Below, piece by piece: positions 17,789 through 25,589 of a DNA stretch of 32,806 nt. Source of the DNA: an uncultured Bacteroidales bacterium (GTDB taxonomy: Bacteria > Bacteroidota > Bacteroidia > Bacteroidales > UBA4417). The translations under genes were made by a program, and so were the position numbers. The first letter of the stretch is position 1. Every line of letters begins with the position of its first letter. The stretch spans positions 1 through 32,806 of the forward strand of contig CAJAXK010000454.1 in assembly GCA_903946925.1 (NCBI GenBank). The letters run 5' to 3'. The notes under the pieces are model-generated. The model was not told the origin of the DNA. It was given only the letters and a program-made list of their open reading frames with translations, and ran no database searches.

Positions 17789-18244
17789 ATGGAACTAGAA
17801 AAACTTATAAACGAAGATATTAAGCAAGCAATGATCAACAAGGACAAGGAAAAACTTGAAGCCTTGCGTTCTATTAAAGCTGCTTTGCTGCTCGAAAAAA
17901 CAGGAAAAGATGTTACTGGCGGCATAATCCCCGAAAGCGTTGAACTGAAAATGCTGCAACGATTAGTGAAACAACGGCGGGAAAGTGCTGGGATTTACCT
18001 TGCACAAGGCAGGCCCGATTTAGCTGAACCGGAATCCTTTCAAGCTTCCATTATCGAAAAATACCTTCCTGAGCAATTGACCGAAGATGACGTGGTTGCT
18101 ATCGTACAAAAAATCATCGCCGAAACCGGGGCTGCCGGAATTAAAGATATGGGCAAAGTAATGGGATTGGCAAGCAAACAAGTTGCAGGCAAAGCCGACA
18201 ATAAAATGATTTCGGAGATTATAAAGAAGCTGTTGCCAGGGTAA
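17789..18244 (+). CDS. yqeY: GatB/YqeY domain-containing protein
   Basis: A 151-aa stand-alone protein related to the C-terminal tRNA-interacting domain of the GatB subunit of the Asp/Glu-tRNA amidotransferase. Its exact role in the cell is not settled. The family pattern is clear: an N-terminal helical segment with DKEKLEALRSIKAALLLEK, the middle LKMLQRLVKQRRESAGIYLAQGRPDLAEPE, then EKYLPEQLTEDDV and the C-terminal GIKDMGKVMGLASKQVAGKADNKMISEIIKKLL. It commonly sits after ftsZ in Bacteroidota. Here the gap holds a 349-bp repeat array. It converges with the MBOAT gene across a bidirectional terminator. Confidence 0.95.
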   Translation: MELEKLINEDIKQAMINKDKEKLEALRSIKAALLLEKTGKDVTGGIIPESVELKMLQRLVKQRRESAGIYLAQGRPDLAEPESFQASIIEKYLPEQLTEDDVVAIVQKIIAETGAAGIKDMGKVMGLASKQVAGKADNKMISEIIKKLLPG

Positions 18245-18295
18245 AGAGATTATGGCCATTTTTACGGCCTTTATTCTATTGCTTTAATAAATGAT

Positions 18296-18328
18296 AAAAA
18301 ATGCCGTTCTATGCCAACGGCATTTTTC
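18296..18328. terminator. Bidirectional rho-independent terminator between yqeY and the MBOAT operon
   Basis: Twelve-bp perfect stem AAAAATGCCGTT (18297-18308) / AACGGCATTTTT (18316-18327) with a 7-nt loop. The A-run on one side and the T-run on the other let it act for both convergent transcripts. A weaker GGCC / GGCC hairpin with a following TTTATT lies just before it at 18254-18275. Confidence 0.9.
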
Positions 18329-18373
18329 ATTCTATCAGATTCTCTATTTGCACATTGGCTTGACTTCCAATCA

Positions 18374-19843
18374 TCAAAACTGAAAATATATAAACGGTTG
18401 TATCTCCGATGATTTTATCTGTATTACAACTAAAACTATAATAATGAGATAGGCGATTTTTAGCACAAATGGCGATTTGATAACCAATTGTTGAGTGCTT
18501 TCCTCAAATTTTGAAGGAACAAAATGCAAAAAAAATCCTAACGCCATTAGCATCAACACATACGGATATCCCTTAATAAAATCAGGGATTATTTCTCCGT
18601 GAAAGGATGTGGTAATTTGAACCAGCATTACTTTCACCACCTCCATGGTATCGGCCCTGAAGAACACCCAGGTAAAACAAACAAAATGGAATGTAATTAT
18701 TACACCTAACCAATGGGTTAGCTTGTTCTTTGGTATGGTTATAATGGAATTGACAAATTTCTCGAAAGCCAACCCAATGCCATGCAAAGCACCCCAAACC
18801 ACAAAACGCAATGCCGCCCCATGCCACAAACCACCAATCAACATGGTTATCATCAGGTTGATATAAGTCCTTATTTTTCCCTTCCGGTTTCCGCCCAACG
18901 AAATGTATAAGTAATCACGCAGCCAACTGGAAAGCGAAATATGCCACCGCCGCCAAAACTCGGTGATACTTGCCGACTGATATGGCGAATCGAAATTCAC
19001 CGGCAATTTGTACCCAAGCAGCAACGCGATGCCAATAGCCAAATCGGTATAACCCGAAAAATCGCAATAAATCTGAAGGGCATACCCATAAACCCCAAAC
19101 AGGTTTTCGAGGCCTGTATAAAGCCCAGGATTATCAAAAATCCTATCCACAAAATTGCTGCTGATATAATCGGAAATAACTGCTTTTTTAAACAAGCCAA
19201 TGCAAATCAGGAAAATAGCTTTCCCAAAATCCGCTTTGCTAACAAAAGGCGTCTTGCGCACCTGTGGTAAAAATACCGATGCCCTCACTATGGGTCCAGC
19301 TACCATTTGTGGAAAAAATGTAACAAAAAAAGCAAATTCGGAAATGTCCTTTACCGGCTCGATGTTGCGGCGGTAAATATCGATTGTATAACTCAAGCTT
19401 TGAAAGGTGAAAAATGAAATACCTACAGGCAAGAAGATGTTCAATGGATCAAAAGGCTTGTTTACAACATCATACACAATGCTCAAAAAAAAGTTGGTAT
19501 ATTTAAAATAAACCAGCATCCCAATATTTACCACCAAACTGATAACCAAATAAAGGGTACGACGTTGCTTGATTTCAGTCCTGGCAATTTGCCGGGCAAG
19601 GTTATAATCAACAACTGCAGTTAATAGCAACAATATAAAGTATAGCCCGCTCGATTTGTAATAGAAGAAAATGGAGAATATTGTAAGGTAAATGTTTTTC
19701 AGCTTATTGTGCTTATAAACAATACTATACACAGCTATAAACCCAAGAAACAGGAATAAAAAGAAACCGCTGCTGAAAATCATCGGCTCCTTGGGATTGT
19801 AAACAAATTGCTGTAAAAGTTTGTTAAAATCAATCTGCTGCAT
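18374..19843 (-). CDS. MBOAT-family O-acyltransferase (AlgI/DltB/PatA-like)
   Basis: Multi-pass membrane protein of 489 aa expected to move acyl (usually acetyl) groups across the inner membrane to an extracytoplasmic partner that modifies a polysaccharide. Around ten hydrophobic segments are visible. Family motifs: FFPQMVAGPIVRA (near residue 177), DFSGYTDLAIGIALLLGYKLPVNFDSPY (near 261), TEFWRRWHISLSSWLRDYLYISLGG with H301, and GLWHGAALRFVVWGALHG with H341, the conserved active-site histidine position. Its start overlaps the stop of the upstream SGNH gene (14 nt). The adjacent SGNH genes suggest a three-gene O-acylation system. The substrate cannot be read from the sequence; alginate itself is not implied. 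Confidence 0.93.
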   Translation of the reverse strand: MQQIDFNKLLQQFVYNPKEPMIFSSGFFLFLFLGFIAVYSIVYKHNKLKNIYLTIFSIFFYYKSSGLYFILLLLTAVVDYNLARQIARTEIKQRRTLYLVISLVVNIGMLVYFKYTNFFLSIVYDVVNKPFDPLNIFLPVGISFFTFQSLSYTIDIYRRNIEPVKDISEFAFFVTFFPQMVAGPIVRASVFLPQVRKTPFVSKADFGKAIFLICIGLFKKAVISDYISSNFVDRIFDNPGLYTGLENLFGVYGYALQIYCDFSGYTDLAIGIALLLGYKLPVNFDSPYQSASITEFWRRWHISLSSWLRDYLYISLGGNRKGKIRTYINLMITMLIGGLWHGAALRFVVWGALHGIGLAFEKFVNSIITIPKNKLTHWLGVIITFHFVCFTWVFFRADTMEVVKVMLVQITTSFHGEIIPDFIKGYPYVLMLMALGFFLHFVPSKFEESTQQLVIKSPFVLKIAYLIIIVLVVIQIKSSEIQPFIYFQF

Positions 19844-21146
19844 ACTTCAAATAGCTGTTTATTAAAGCTTTGTACAGAAGTTCGCCCTGCAAAGCATAAC
19901 CCTGTTTATTATAATGCACTCCATCGCGCTGAAGCAAAGCTGCTTTTCGCCATTCGGTGCATGAGCCATAACCGCCCGATATGGTATAAAAATCCCAGCA
20001 AGCCGTATTTTCGAGCGTTGCGGTTTTTAATAATGCACGTTGTACCAATTCGAGGTAAGGGTTTTTGTATTTTTTCCGGAAATAATCATCGGCCGGTGTG
20101 GCAATGAGTATGCAGGTTTTGGGGTCAAAATTCCTGATTGCCTGTATCATAGCTGTTGCTGAAGCAATCATTTCCTCCTCCGCTATTTTTATATTTGCGC
20201 CTTCGTTGGTGCCAAGCGAAATAATTACCAAATCGGGCTTGATAACCTTCAACTGATTGAAAAATAAAGGATTCCTATTATAATCGCTAAAGTGCGCCCC
20301 ATTTATGCCCACGCTATGATAAAAAACCCCGGGCTGGCTCTTTTTCAGGATTACTCCATTTACGATGCATGAATTCTGTCCGGCTTCCGTTTGTTCGGCC
20401 TGAATTCGAAGGTAATTCGATGGTTTTGGGAATTTTACAAGGGTTGTGTTTTCGTCAGGCTCGATTGGACGGGCCGACATAAGGAAACCGAATTTCAGCG
20501 GCGAATCGGTAAAACGGCAGTCGTATTGAAGCGAATCCTTTGTATGTATGAGCGTTACTTCGTCGAAAGAATAATCAAGGTCATCGTGGTTAAAAGTAGT
20601 AAAATCGAAATATGCACCGGCCTCATCGCTGCGCATCGAAATACTGGAAATTCCGGGATCGGGGAAATTGGCCTGGCTGTTAATTCTTGCCACTTGCCAA
20701 CCCACGTTTGAGGACGAACGGTAATCGGCTGGCTCGTTGGTGCCGGCAACCCTAAGCGGAAAAACAAGTCCACGCCCGGCATTGCCAAAGCGCTGCTGAA
20801 GGTTTTTCCGTACTTCGCGGGTAAGGAAATCAGCCTGTATATGCGAATCGCCTATGTGAAGAATGTTCATCTGATTGGTATCCCCATCCTCGAGTTTTAG
20901 AAGTTTGTTAAAAAATGGTGTTAGCAGGTTGCCTCTAATCAGCGTGTCGGCATCGTAGTTAATAAACGAATACTCAGTATTTGAAAGCGTATCCACTTCA
21001 CTAATCGAATCGCTAACTACAACTTGACCCTTTGTTACCAACGAAAATCCAAAAATCAGTATAAAACAAAAAATACTATTTAAAATCTTTCCGTAAAATC
21101 GGGTTTTATTTATGTTTACGGTGTACGGATTAAGACCGACAACCAT
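19830..21146 (-). CDS. SGNH-fold protein with N-terminal membrane/signal segment (partner of the MBOAT protein)
   Basis: Likely periplasmic SGNH/GDSL hydrolase-like protein acting as acyltransferase or esterase with the MBOAT enzyme. From the ATG at 21146 it has 438 aa. A hydrophobic segment (ILNSIFCFILIFGFSLVTKGQ, about residues 21-41) serves as signal peptide or anchor. SGNH blocks: ILHIGDSHIQAD with the nucleophile at S101, the PDLVIISLGTNEG block, and DGVHYNKQGYALQGELL with the Asp-x-x-His pair. The frame continues upstream to 21326, but that part overlaps the preceding gene and is antisense-like, so it is not used. The first eleven codons lie in a 7-nt repeat array, so the exact start is uncertain. 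Confidence 0.87.
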   Translation of the reverse strand: MVVGLNPYTVNINKTRFYGKILNSIFCFILIFGFSLVTKGQVVVSDSISEVDTLSNTEYSFINYDADTLIRGNLLTPFFNKLLKLEDGDTNQMNILHIGDSHIQADFLTREVRKNLQQRFGNAGRGLVFPLRVAGTNEPADYRSSSNVGWQVARINSQANFPDPGISSISMRSDEAGAYFDFTTFNHDDLDYSFDEVTLIHTKDSLQYDCRFTDSPLKFGFLMSARPIEPDENTTLVKFPKPSNYLRIQAEQTEAGQNSCIVNGVILKKSQPGVFYHSVGINGAHFSDYNRNPLFFNQLKVIKPDLVIISLGTNEGANIKIAEEEMIASATAMIQAIRNFDPKTCILIATPADDYFRKKYKNPYLELVQRALLKTATLENTACWDFYTISGGYGSCTEWRKAALLQRDGVHYNKQGYALQGELLYKALINSYLKYAAD

Positions 21147-21190
21147 GACCCGTTGTAAACAAATCGTGAACCGTAAACCACGATTCGTAT
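21114..21190. repeat. Decayed heptamer array (ACCNNNA) at the start of the SGNH gene
   Basis: Eleven 7-nt steps in one register on the + strand. ACCGACA (21135), ACCATGA (21142), ACCGTAA (21170) and ACCACGA (21177) fit ACCNNNA exactly; ATCGTGA and CCCGTTG are near matches; GTTTACG and GTGTACG open the run. It fills much of the gap between the two SGNH genes and overlaps the start codon of the second. It has the same unit length and consensus as the array before ftsI, but lies in the opposite orientation relative to the downstream gene. Confidence 0.6.
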
Positions 21191-21222
21191 ATTTTGAATT
21201 AGAGCCAGTGAAAATGAAAACT

Positions 21223-22581
21223 TTATTTAGTGATAACTGCAAGTCGGTTCCTCCTTTTTTCATAATTTTCCACTTCGTAAACAAAACTCCTGGCAAAAGA
21301 AAGGCCAACTTTACGGCCACCAGCAAAATTTAGGTGAGTATAATCCTTGTTGGCAAGAGCCGGAATGGAATTGGCAAAAGCAGCCATCGAATTTTCGCCA
21401 CCCATAGCATCGAAAAGGTTCCAGAAAAGCAATTTGTTTTCAAATGCAATTTTTTCCTGTGCTTGAATAAGTAGAGGTATAACCGGCATTGTAACATATT
21501 GCCCCTGTTGCCGCTTGCTACGATCCGATACAGACAAAAGCATAATTGGTGTTTCGGGAAATGCTTCTTTAAGTTTGCTGATTAACTTTGACATTCCTTT
21601 ACCGTAACTTGCAAAATCGGTGTTTGGCGAATTCGAAACATTTAGCCCAAATTGAAGAACTATCAGATCGTAATTCAACAAACTGTCGAATGCAGCGAGG
21701 TTCTTCTGTGGTATTGCTCTAAGCCCAAGCCCCGAATTCCCTTTAATAGCAAAATTATCAATATAAATTCCGGTTTCATCCTCCAGCGAAGCTCCCAGGC
21801 ATGTAACCCCGCCCAAATTCAATCTTGCACTTACCTGCCGTATGGAGTCAGCTTCAACCAGTACCATTGATGGCACAGAGGTTGCAATGAGTTCCAGTTG
21901 CCTGCTATCCTTCCTGTTGATTAAAACCCTGGCTTTCTGATTAAAATCGGCAGTATAAAACAACCTGAAAGTATTGAACATAGCAGTATGCCTGAAATGG
22001 TCAGTTCCTTTATAAAAAACATAATTCCCCGAATCAGGCGTGTAACAAAATCCATTGATACCCAAATGACCTGATCCAGGATTGGTAAGGATTGAGGAAG
22101 TATTCCATCCGCCAAACGAATGAATAACTGAACGCCTGAAACCAGCTATTTCGGATGTAATTGGCACAAAACCAACCCCATTCCCGCCATACAAACTTTG
22201 CAGTGTATCGCGTAAATCGCTTACTAAAATATCACCATCCGAAAACGAATCGCCATACCAGGCAATCCTAACTTTGCCACTTTTCTCTTTTGCTTTCAGC
22301 AATCGGGCAAAAAGTTTGTCGAGTGGATAATCATCATCCGTAAAATTGCGGAAACAGATAACATCAGGAGGACAAGGTTCAAATTCAGTCGGAATGCTAT
22401 CGGCAATCAGTGGTTGAATGGTTTGCGGCTTGGCATCGGCTAAAATATCTGAAAAAATACTTACTGGTTTAAGGGTATAGCTGAAAAAGGTTTTTTCGGT
22501 ATCGAAAAACGACAAAACACTGAGGATGCCTGCCACAGCCAATGTAAAAAAAAATGCTTGGGGAATATAATTCTTATTCAT
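21223..22581 (-). CDS. SGNH-fold protein, first gene of the MBOAT operon
   Basis: Second SGNH/GDSL-like protein of the operon, 452 aa from the ATG at 22581. An N-terminal hydrophobic segment (IPQAFFFTLAVAGILSVLSFF, about residues 5-25) suggests export or anchoring. SGNH blocks: VRIAWYGDSFSDGD with the nucleophile at S112, DLIVLQFGLNVSN in the GxND position (a Leu-Asn variant), and DYTHLNFAGGRKVG with the catalytic Asp/His pair. A region of about 200 residues between the first two blocks (with SGHLGINGFCY and VLINRKDSRQLEL) probably forms an inserted beta domain. The frame runs on to 22665, but the -7 box at 22671-22678 puts transcription start near there, so 22581 is preferred. Followed by the other SGNH gene after 76 nt. 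Confidence 0.87.
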   Translation of the reverse strand: MNKNYIPQAFFFTLAVAGILSVLSFFDTEKTFFSYTLKPVSIFSDILADAKPQTIQPLIADSIPTEFEPCPPDVICFRNFTDDDYPLDKLFARLLKAKEKSGKVRIAWYGDSFSDGDILVSDLRDTLQSLYGGNGVGFVPITSEIAGFRRSVIHSFGGWNTSSILTNPGSGHLGINGFCYTPDSGNYVFYKGTDHFRHTAMFNTFRLFYTADFNQKARVLINRKDSRQLELIATSVPSMVLVEADSIRQVSARLNLGGVTCLGASLEDETGIYIDNFAIKGNSGLGLRAIPQKNLAAFDSLLNYDLIVLQFGLNVSNSPNTDFASYGKGMSKLISKLKEAFPETPIMLLSVSDRSKRQQGQYVTMPVIPLLIQAQEKIAFENKLLFWNLFDAMGGENSMAAFANSIPALANKDYTHLNFAGGRKVGLSFARSFVYEVENYEKRRNRLAVITK

Positions 22582-22670
22582 TAAAGTTTGCAGTTGTACA
22601 CCACTGAAATTCCTTAATAAAAATGAAATCAGGGAATTTATCAGTTCGGGCCTTTTGAAAAACAAGGCTG

Positions 22671-22678
22671 CAAAAGTA
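22671..22678 (-). promoter_or_regulatory. Candidate -7 box (TACTTTTG) of the SGNH-SGNH-MBOAT operon
   Basis: On the minus strand TACTTTTG matches TAnnTTTG, about 90 nt before the ATG at 22581. I do not see a TTG -33 element at the usual distance, so this is a half-supported promoter. Confidence 0.45.
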
Positions 22679-22681
22679 GTG

Positions 22682-23092
22682 AGATTTCCAATATGCGCCG
22701 GATTGAATAATCAGTAAAGTGAAGATGGAAACAGTACAACCAAATACTAGTAAATTGAAGATTTAATTTATCGATTCTACTTATTACTGTTACCGGAAAG
22801 TTTTTACACTGAAGGTTAACTTCAAAATATGATTCTTTGTTGAAAGCCTTAATATATGGAAACTTCACGAAAACGCAGTTAGGAAATACAACATATAATA
22901 TTGGTTATCTGTATATTAAATCAATTTAAAATTTTAGACTTTGTACAATTCATCAGGTGTTCGGCTGAGCACTCTCCGAAATCTTAGTGTATTGCATTTT
23001 AACAAAAATGACTTTTCGTAGTTGCGTCAAATAGTAAACCCCAACCACTTTTTGAGGCAGAGGCACCATATTATAAATCAAATGACATCAAA
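22682..23092. other. Intergenic stretch without a supported gene
   Basis: AT-rich spacer between the SGNH operon promoter and the SRPBCC pseudogene. Around 22970-23030 there is a faint resemblance to the ends of the MITE-like elements (CTCTCCGAAA on one side, ACTTTTCGTAGTTGCGTCAA on the other), too weak to call. Nothing else seen. Confidence 0.5.
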
Positions 23093-23623
23093 CTATTGTT
23101 TCTCCAAAACAGCTTTAAGATTTATTAGCCCTTTTTCCAAGTCCTTTCCAAGAATCTTTTGAAATATGGGTTTAAAAAGCTTCATCGGAAATTTCGTGGG
23201 GCTATAAAACCCCCACATAAATTCTGTTTGCCCAGATGAAGCAGGAAAAAACACAAATTTGGCTTTAGCCACATTCTGCATAGGTTTACTGAAGCGAATT
23301 TCGTATTCAATACTTTTGTTTTGCTCCAATTTTATTGTTTCCTGCTCTCCGGAACCAACATTTTTATTTGTTTTGCTATCCCAGATGTAAACAAACCCAA
23401 CCTGTCCATCCGTTCCGCGATACTCCTTTTTCATTGCTGGATCTAACATATTTCAGGTACTGAATTGGTCATGATTTTTTGAGATTTTTACGAAGTCAAA
23501 AATCTGTTGGGCAGGTTTATTAATGGTGACAAATCGCTCAATTTTCATTTCATTACCCATGAGCATTGTCATAACTAAAAGCAACCCAAATATTCCAGCG
23601 ATTACAACAAATAATGTGGTCAT
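23093..23623 (-). pseudogene. SRPBCC-family (START-like) membrane-anchored protein with an in-frame TGA
   Basis: From the ATG at 23623 the minus strand reads MTTLFVVIAGIFGLLLVMT, one membrane segment, then KIERFVTINKPAQQIFDFV, the opening strand and helix of an SRPBCC lipid/polyketide-binding fold. After FST, codon 57 is TGA (23455-23453), followed in the same frame by NMLDPAMKKEYRGTDGQVGF and the rest of the domain, ending at 23093. Homologues of this type usually have tryptophan here, so one TGG-to-TGA change explains the break. Without it the protein would have 176 aa. The distal part could start again at the ATG at 23449 (118 aa) but would lack the anchor and first strand. The alternative is a sequencing error. 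Function of the family member unknown. Confidence 0.85.
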
Positions 23624-23688
23624 AATAAACTTTATTAATGTTTGTGATTTCGTTAATAAACTATTAATCTGATGTTTTGTTCACGATC

Positions 23689-23869
23689 TTGAGTTCTCTC
23701 CGAAAACCCTAAAAAAAAGAAAACCACGGAGCGATGTGCTGAGCCTGCCGAAGCAGCGCAAAAGACATTGAGGAACACTGAATATTGTTAATCAGCAATA
23801 TAAAGTTCATGAAACTTGGTAAAATAGTGCCACGTTGTGGCAAAAAAGACGTTTCGGAGCGGTCTGAAT
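23689..23869. mobile_element. MITE-like element, copy 1 (about 181 bp)
   Basis: Begins TTGAGTTCTCTCCGAAAA (23689-23706) and ends TTTCGGAGCGGTCTGAAT (23852-23869), which are imperfect inverted repeats of each other. The interior shares long blocks with 27892-28120: an A-rich run before ACCACGGAGCGA, GCTGAGCCTGCCGAAG, and TATTGTTAATCAGCA. No coding frame. This copy is shorter and more degraded than copy 2. No target duplication is evident. Confidence 0.75.
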
Positions 23870-24137
23870 AACCTTTGAGTTTAAACCATTAAATTTGCTT
23901 GTCAATCATAACCATCAAAAATATCATGCAAATATTATTTTTTCATACTCTATTGCCTTGCAAATGTGTATGTTCACAAAAATCAATTACAATTTGGGAT
24001 TATACAGTAATTTTAGAAACCCGTTTAGAAAATACGGGACAAGGTACGTTAAAAGCACTTTGGTTAAAGCAACGTCATTTCGAGAACATACTTTAATGCT
24101 TGTGTTCGAAAAATCTGAAGTTTTTATGTATTACGAT
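23870..24137. other. Intergenic stretch, possible gene remnant
   Basis: Two overlapping + strand frames run through 23895-24146 (83 aa) and 23899-24096 (65 aa). Neither resembles a family I know, and the first runs into the end of tdh on the other strand. Late in the second frame DYTVILETRLENTGQGTL looks protein-like. I treat the stretch as a possible decayed remnant, not a gene. Confidence 0.35.
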
Positions 24138-25100
24138 TTAAATTAAACCTTTATCTTTTTTCTCCTGAATGGCACTAAGCATATCCACGGTCATGGTTTC
24201 AAGGTTCCATTTCGGTTTCCAGCCCCATTCGGAGCGGGCACAGGAATCATCCATGCTGTTTGGCCATGAGTTGGCAATTCCTTGCTTCATGGGTTCAACA
24301 TTATAATCCATCACAAAACCCGGAATATGTTTGCGTATTTCAGCAGCAATGATTTCGGGATCAAAACTCATTGCGGTAACATTGAAAGAATTACGGTGTA
24401 TTAATTTAGCCGGATCGGCTTCCATCAGATTTATCGCAGCTTCGAGTGCATCGGGCATATACATCATATCCAGAAAAGTGCCAGCACCCAAAGGACAAGT
24501 ATATTTCCCGTTTTTAATGGCTTCGTAATAAATTTCCACAGCATAATCGGTTGTTCCTCCTCCAGGCAACGTTACATTGCTGATAATGCCGGGGAAACGC
24601 ACTGAACGCGTATCAACTCCAAATTTCTTGAAATAATAGTCGCTCAACAGCTCACCTGTAACTTTGGTAATACCGTACATGGTTTGCGGGCGTTGAATGG
24701 TATCCTGCGGGGTATTGTCGTGAGGGGTATCAGGGCCAAAAGAGCCTATGGAACTCGGCGTGAAAAGTGCGCAATTGAATTCTTTTGCAACTTCGAGGCA
24801 ATTCATCAAACCGCCAACCCCAATCTGCCAGGCCATAAGCGGTTTTGTTTCACCCACAGCCGAAAGGATGGCAGCCAGGTTATAAATCGTATCAATTTTA
24901 TATTTCTTTACCAGATCGGCTATTTCCTGCGCTTCGGTAACATCAACGTACTCGGCTGGCCCTGAATTCAAAAGTTCACCCGTTGGCTCTGGCCGGAAAT
25001 AACCTGCTACCACGTTGCTGTTTCCATATATTTTCCTGAGTTTCATGGTAAGCTCCGAACCAATTTGGCCTACTGCCCCGATTACGAGAATATTCTTCAT
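24138..25100 (-). CDS. tdh: L-threonine 3-dehydrogenase, SDR/epimerase type
   Basis: NAD-dependent short-chain dehydrogenase that oxidises L-threonine to 2-amino-3-ketobutyrate. It belongs to the UDP-galactose-epimerase-like threonine dehydrogenases described in Flavobacterium and Cupriavidus, not the zinc alcohol dehydrogenase type of E. coli. Seen: MKNILVIGAVGQIGSELTMK with the GxxGxxG nucleotide loop (G8, G11, G14), TPSSIGSFGPDTP, and the catalytic YxxxK pair (Y142, K146) in MYGITKVTGELL. 320 aa is normal. It is divergent from kbl, whose product uses its unstable ketone product; this pairing strongly supports threonine dehydrogenase over a sugar epimerase. Confidence 0.92.
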   Translation of the reverse strand: MKNILVIGAVGQIGSELTMKLRKIYGNSNVVAGYFRPEPTGELLNSGPAEYVDVTEAQEIADLVKKYKIDTIYNLAAILSAVGETKPLMAWQIGVGGLMNCLEVAKEFNCALFTPSSIGSFGPDTPHDNTPQDTIQRPQTMYGITKVTGELLSDYYFKKFGVDTRSVRFPGIISNVTLPGGGTTDYAVEIYYEAIKNGKYTCPLGAGTFLDMMYMPDALEAAINLMEADPAKLIHRNSFNVTAMSFDPEIIAAEIRKHIPGFVMDYNVEPMKQGIANSWPNSMDDSCARSEWGWKPKWNLETMTVDMLSAIQEKKDKGLI

Positions 25101-25143
25101 GTATTGACTGCGGTTTTGTTGTTATACGATTCACAATTTGCGG

Positions 25144-25151
25144 CAAAATTA
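25144..25151 (-). promoter_or_regulatory. Candidate -7 box (TAATTTTG) of tdh
   Basis: Minus-strand TAATTTTG fits TAnnTTTG and lies 43 nt before the tdh ATG. No clear -33 TTG at the usual distance. Confidence 0.4.
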
Positions 25152-25312
25152 AACAAATTTGCTTACCTCCACAGGTATTTGGCACTATCTGAACAATAAT
25201 TTTATAGTTCTGTATATCAATTATATATAATAATAATTTAAGTATTTTACTGATACTTTTTCCTTTTGTTGCGAAACTCTTTCGATATATGCTTCATTTT
25301 AACAAAACTGCC

Positions 25313-25341
25313 TTGCAGGAGACCAATAATTTTTACCTTTG
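25313..25341 (+). promoter_or_regulatory. Promoter of kbl (TTG-N18-TACCTTTG)
   Basis: TTG at 25313-25315, an 18-nt spacer and TACCTTTG at 25334-25341 fit the Bacteroidota consensus (TTG, 17-23 nt, TAnnTTTG). Transcription would start near 25348, leaving a leader of about 240 nt that contains the octamer array. Confidence 0.65.
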
Positions 25342-25428
25342 CAGGGGTTCAGGATGTGCTTTCTGAGTAGGTAACAGTTGTTAAAGGCGGGGTTTAGATG
25401 CCATGGTTTGTGCTCAAAAACTTCGTGT

Positions 25429-25538
25429 GAACATTTGTACAAAAGAACAATTGAACAAGCGAACATTTGAACATTTGAACATTTGAACATTCGAACATTT
25501 GAACATTGAACCCTTGAACATTGAACCCTTGAACATAA
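25429..25538 (+). repeat. GAACNNNN octamer array in the kbl leader
   Basis: The 110 bp parse into twelve octamers and two heptamers (GAACATT): five GAACATTT, two GAACCCTT, one GAACAAGC, and the variants GTACAAAA, GAACAATT, GAACATTC and GAACATAA. This is the same unit set and strand as the array at 17401, but without the 17-mer. It ends 51 nt before the kbl ATG. Confidence 0.9.
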
Positions 25539-25589
25539 AAAAGTAACCATCTTCCCAATACCACCAATCTAATTTATAATAACAATACC

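Noticed and set aside
21147-21326. 60-residue N-terminal extension of the SGNH protein
   Set aside because: It overlaps the end of the preceding gene and lacks a signal-peptide-like start; the hydrophobic segment comes after 21146.
22582-22665. 28-residue extension of the first SGNH protein
   Set aside because: It reaches almost to the candidate -7 box, so it would have no leader; the ATG at 22581 gives a normal signal segment.
22968-23030. Third, very short MITE-like element
   Set aside because: Only about 13 of 19 end positions match and the interior is unrelated to the two clear copies.
23093-23449. Intact 118-aa gene starting at 23449
   Set aside because: The upstream sequence in the same frame encodes the missing anchor and first part of the SRPBCC fold, so a disrupted longer gene is the better reading.
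23895-24146. Two overlapping + strand frames as genes
   Set aside because: No recognised family, the frames compete with each other, and the end overlaps tdh on the other strand; recorded only as a possible remnant.
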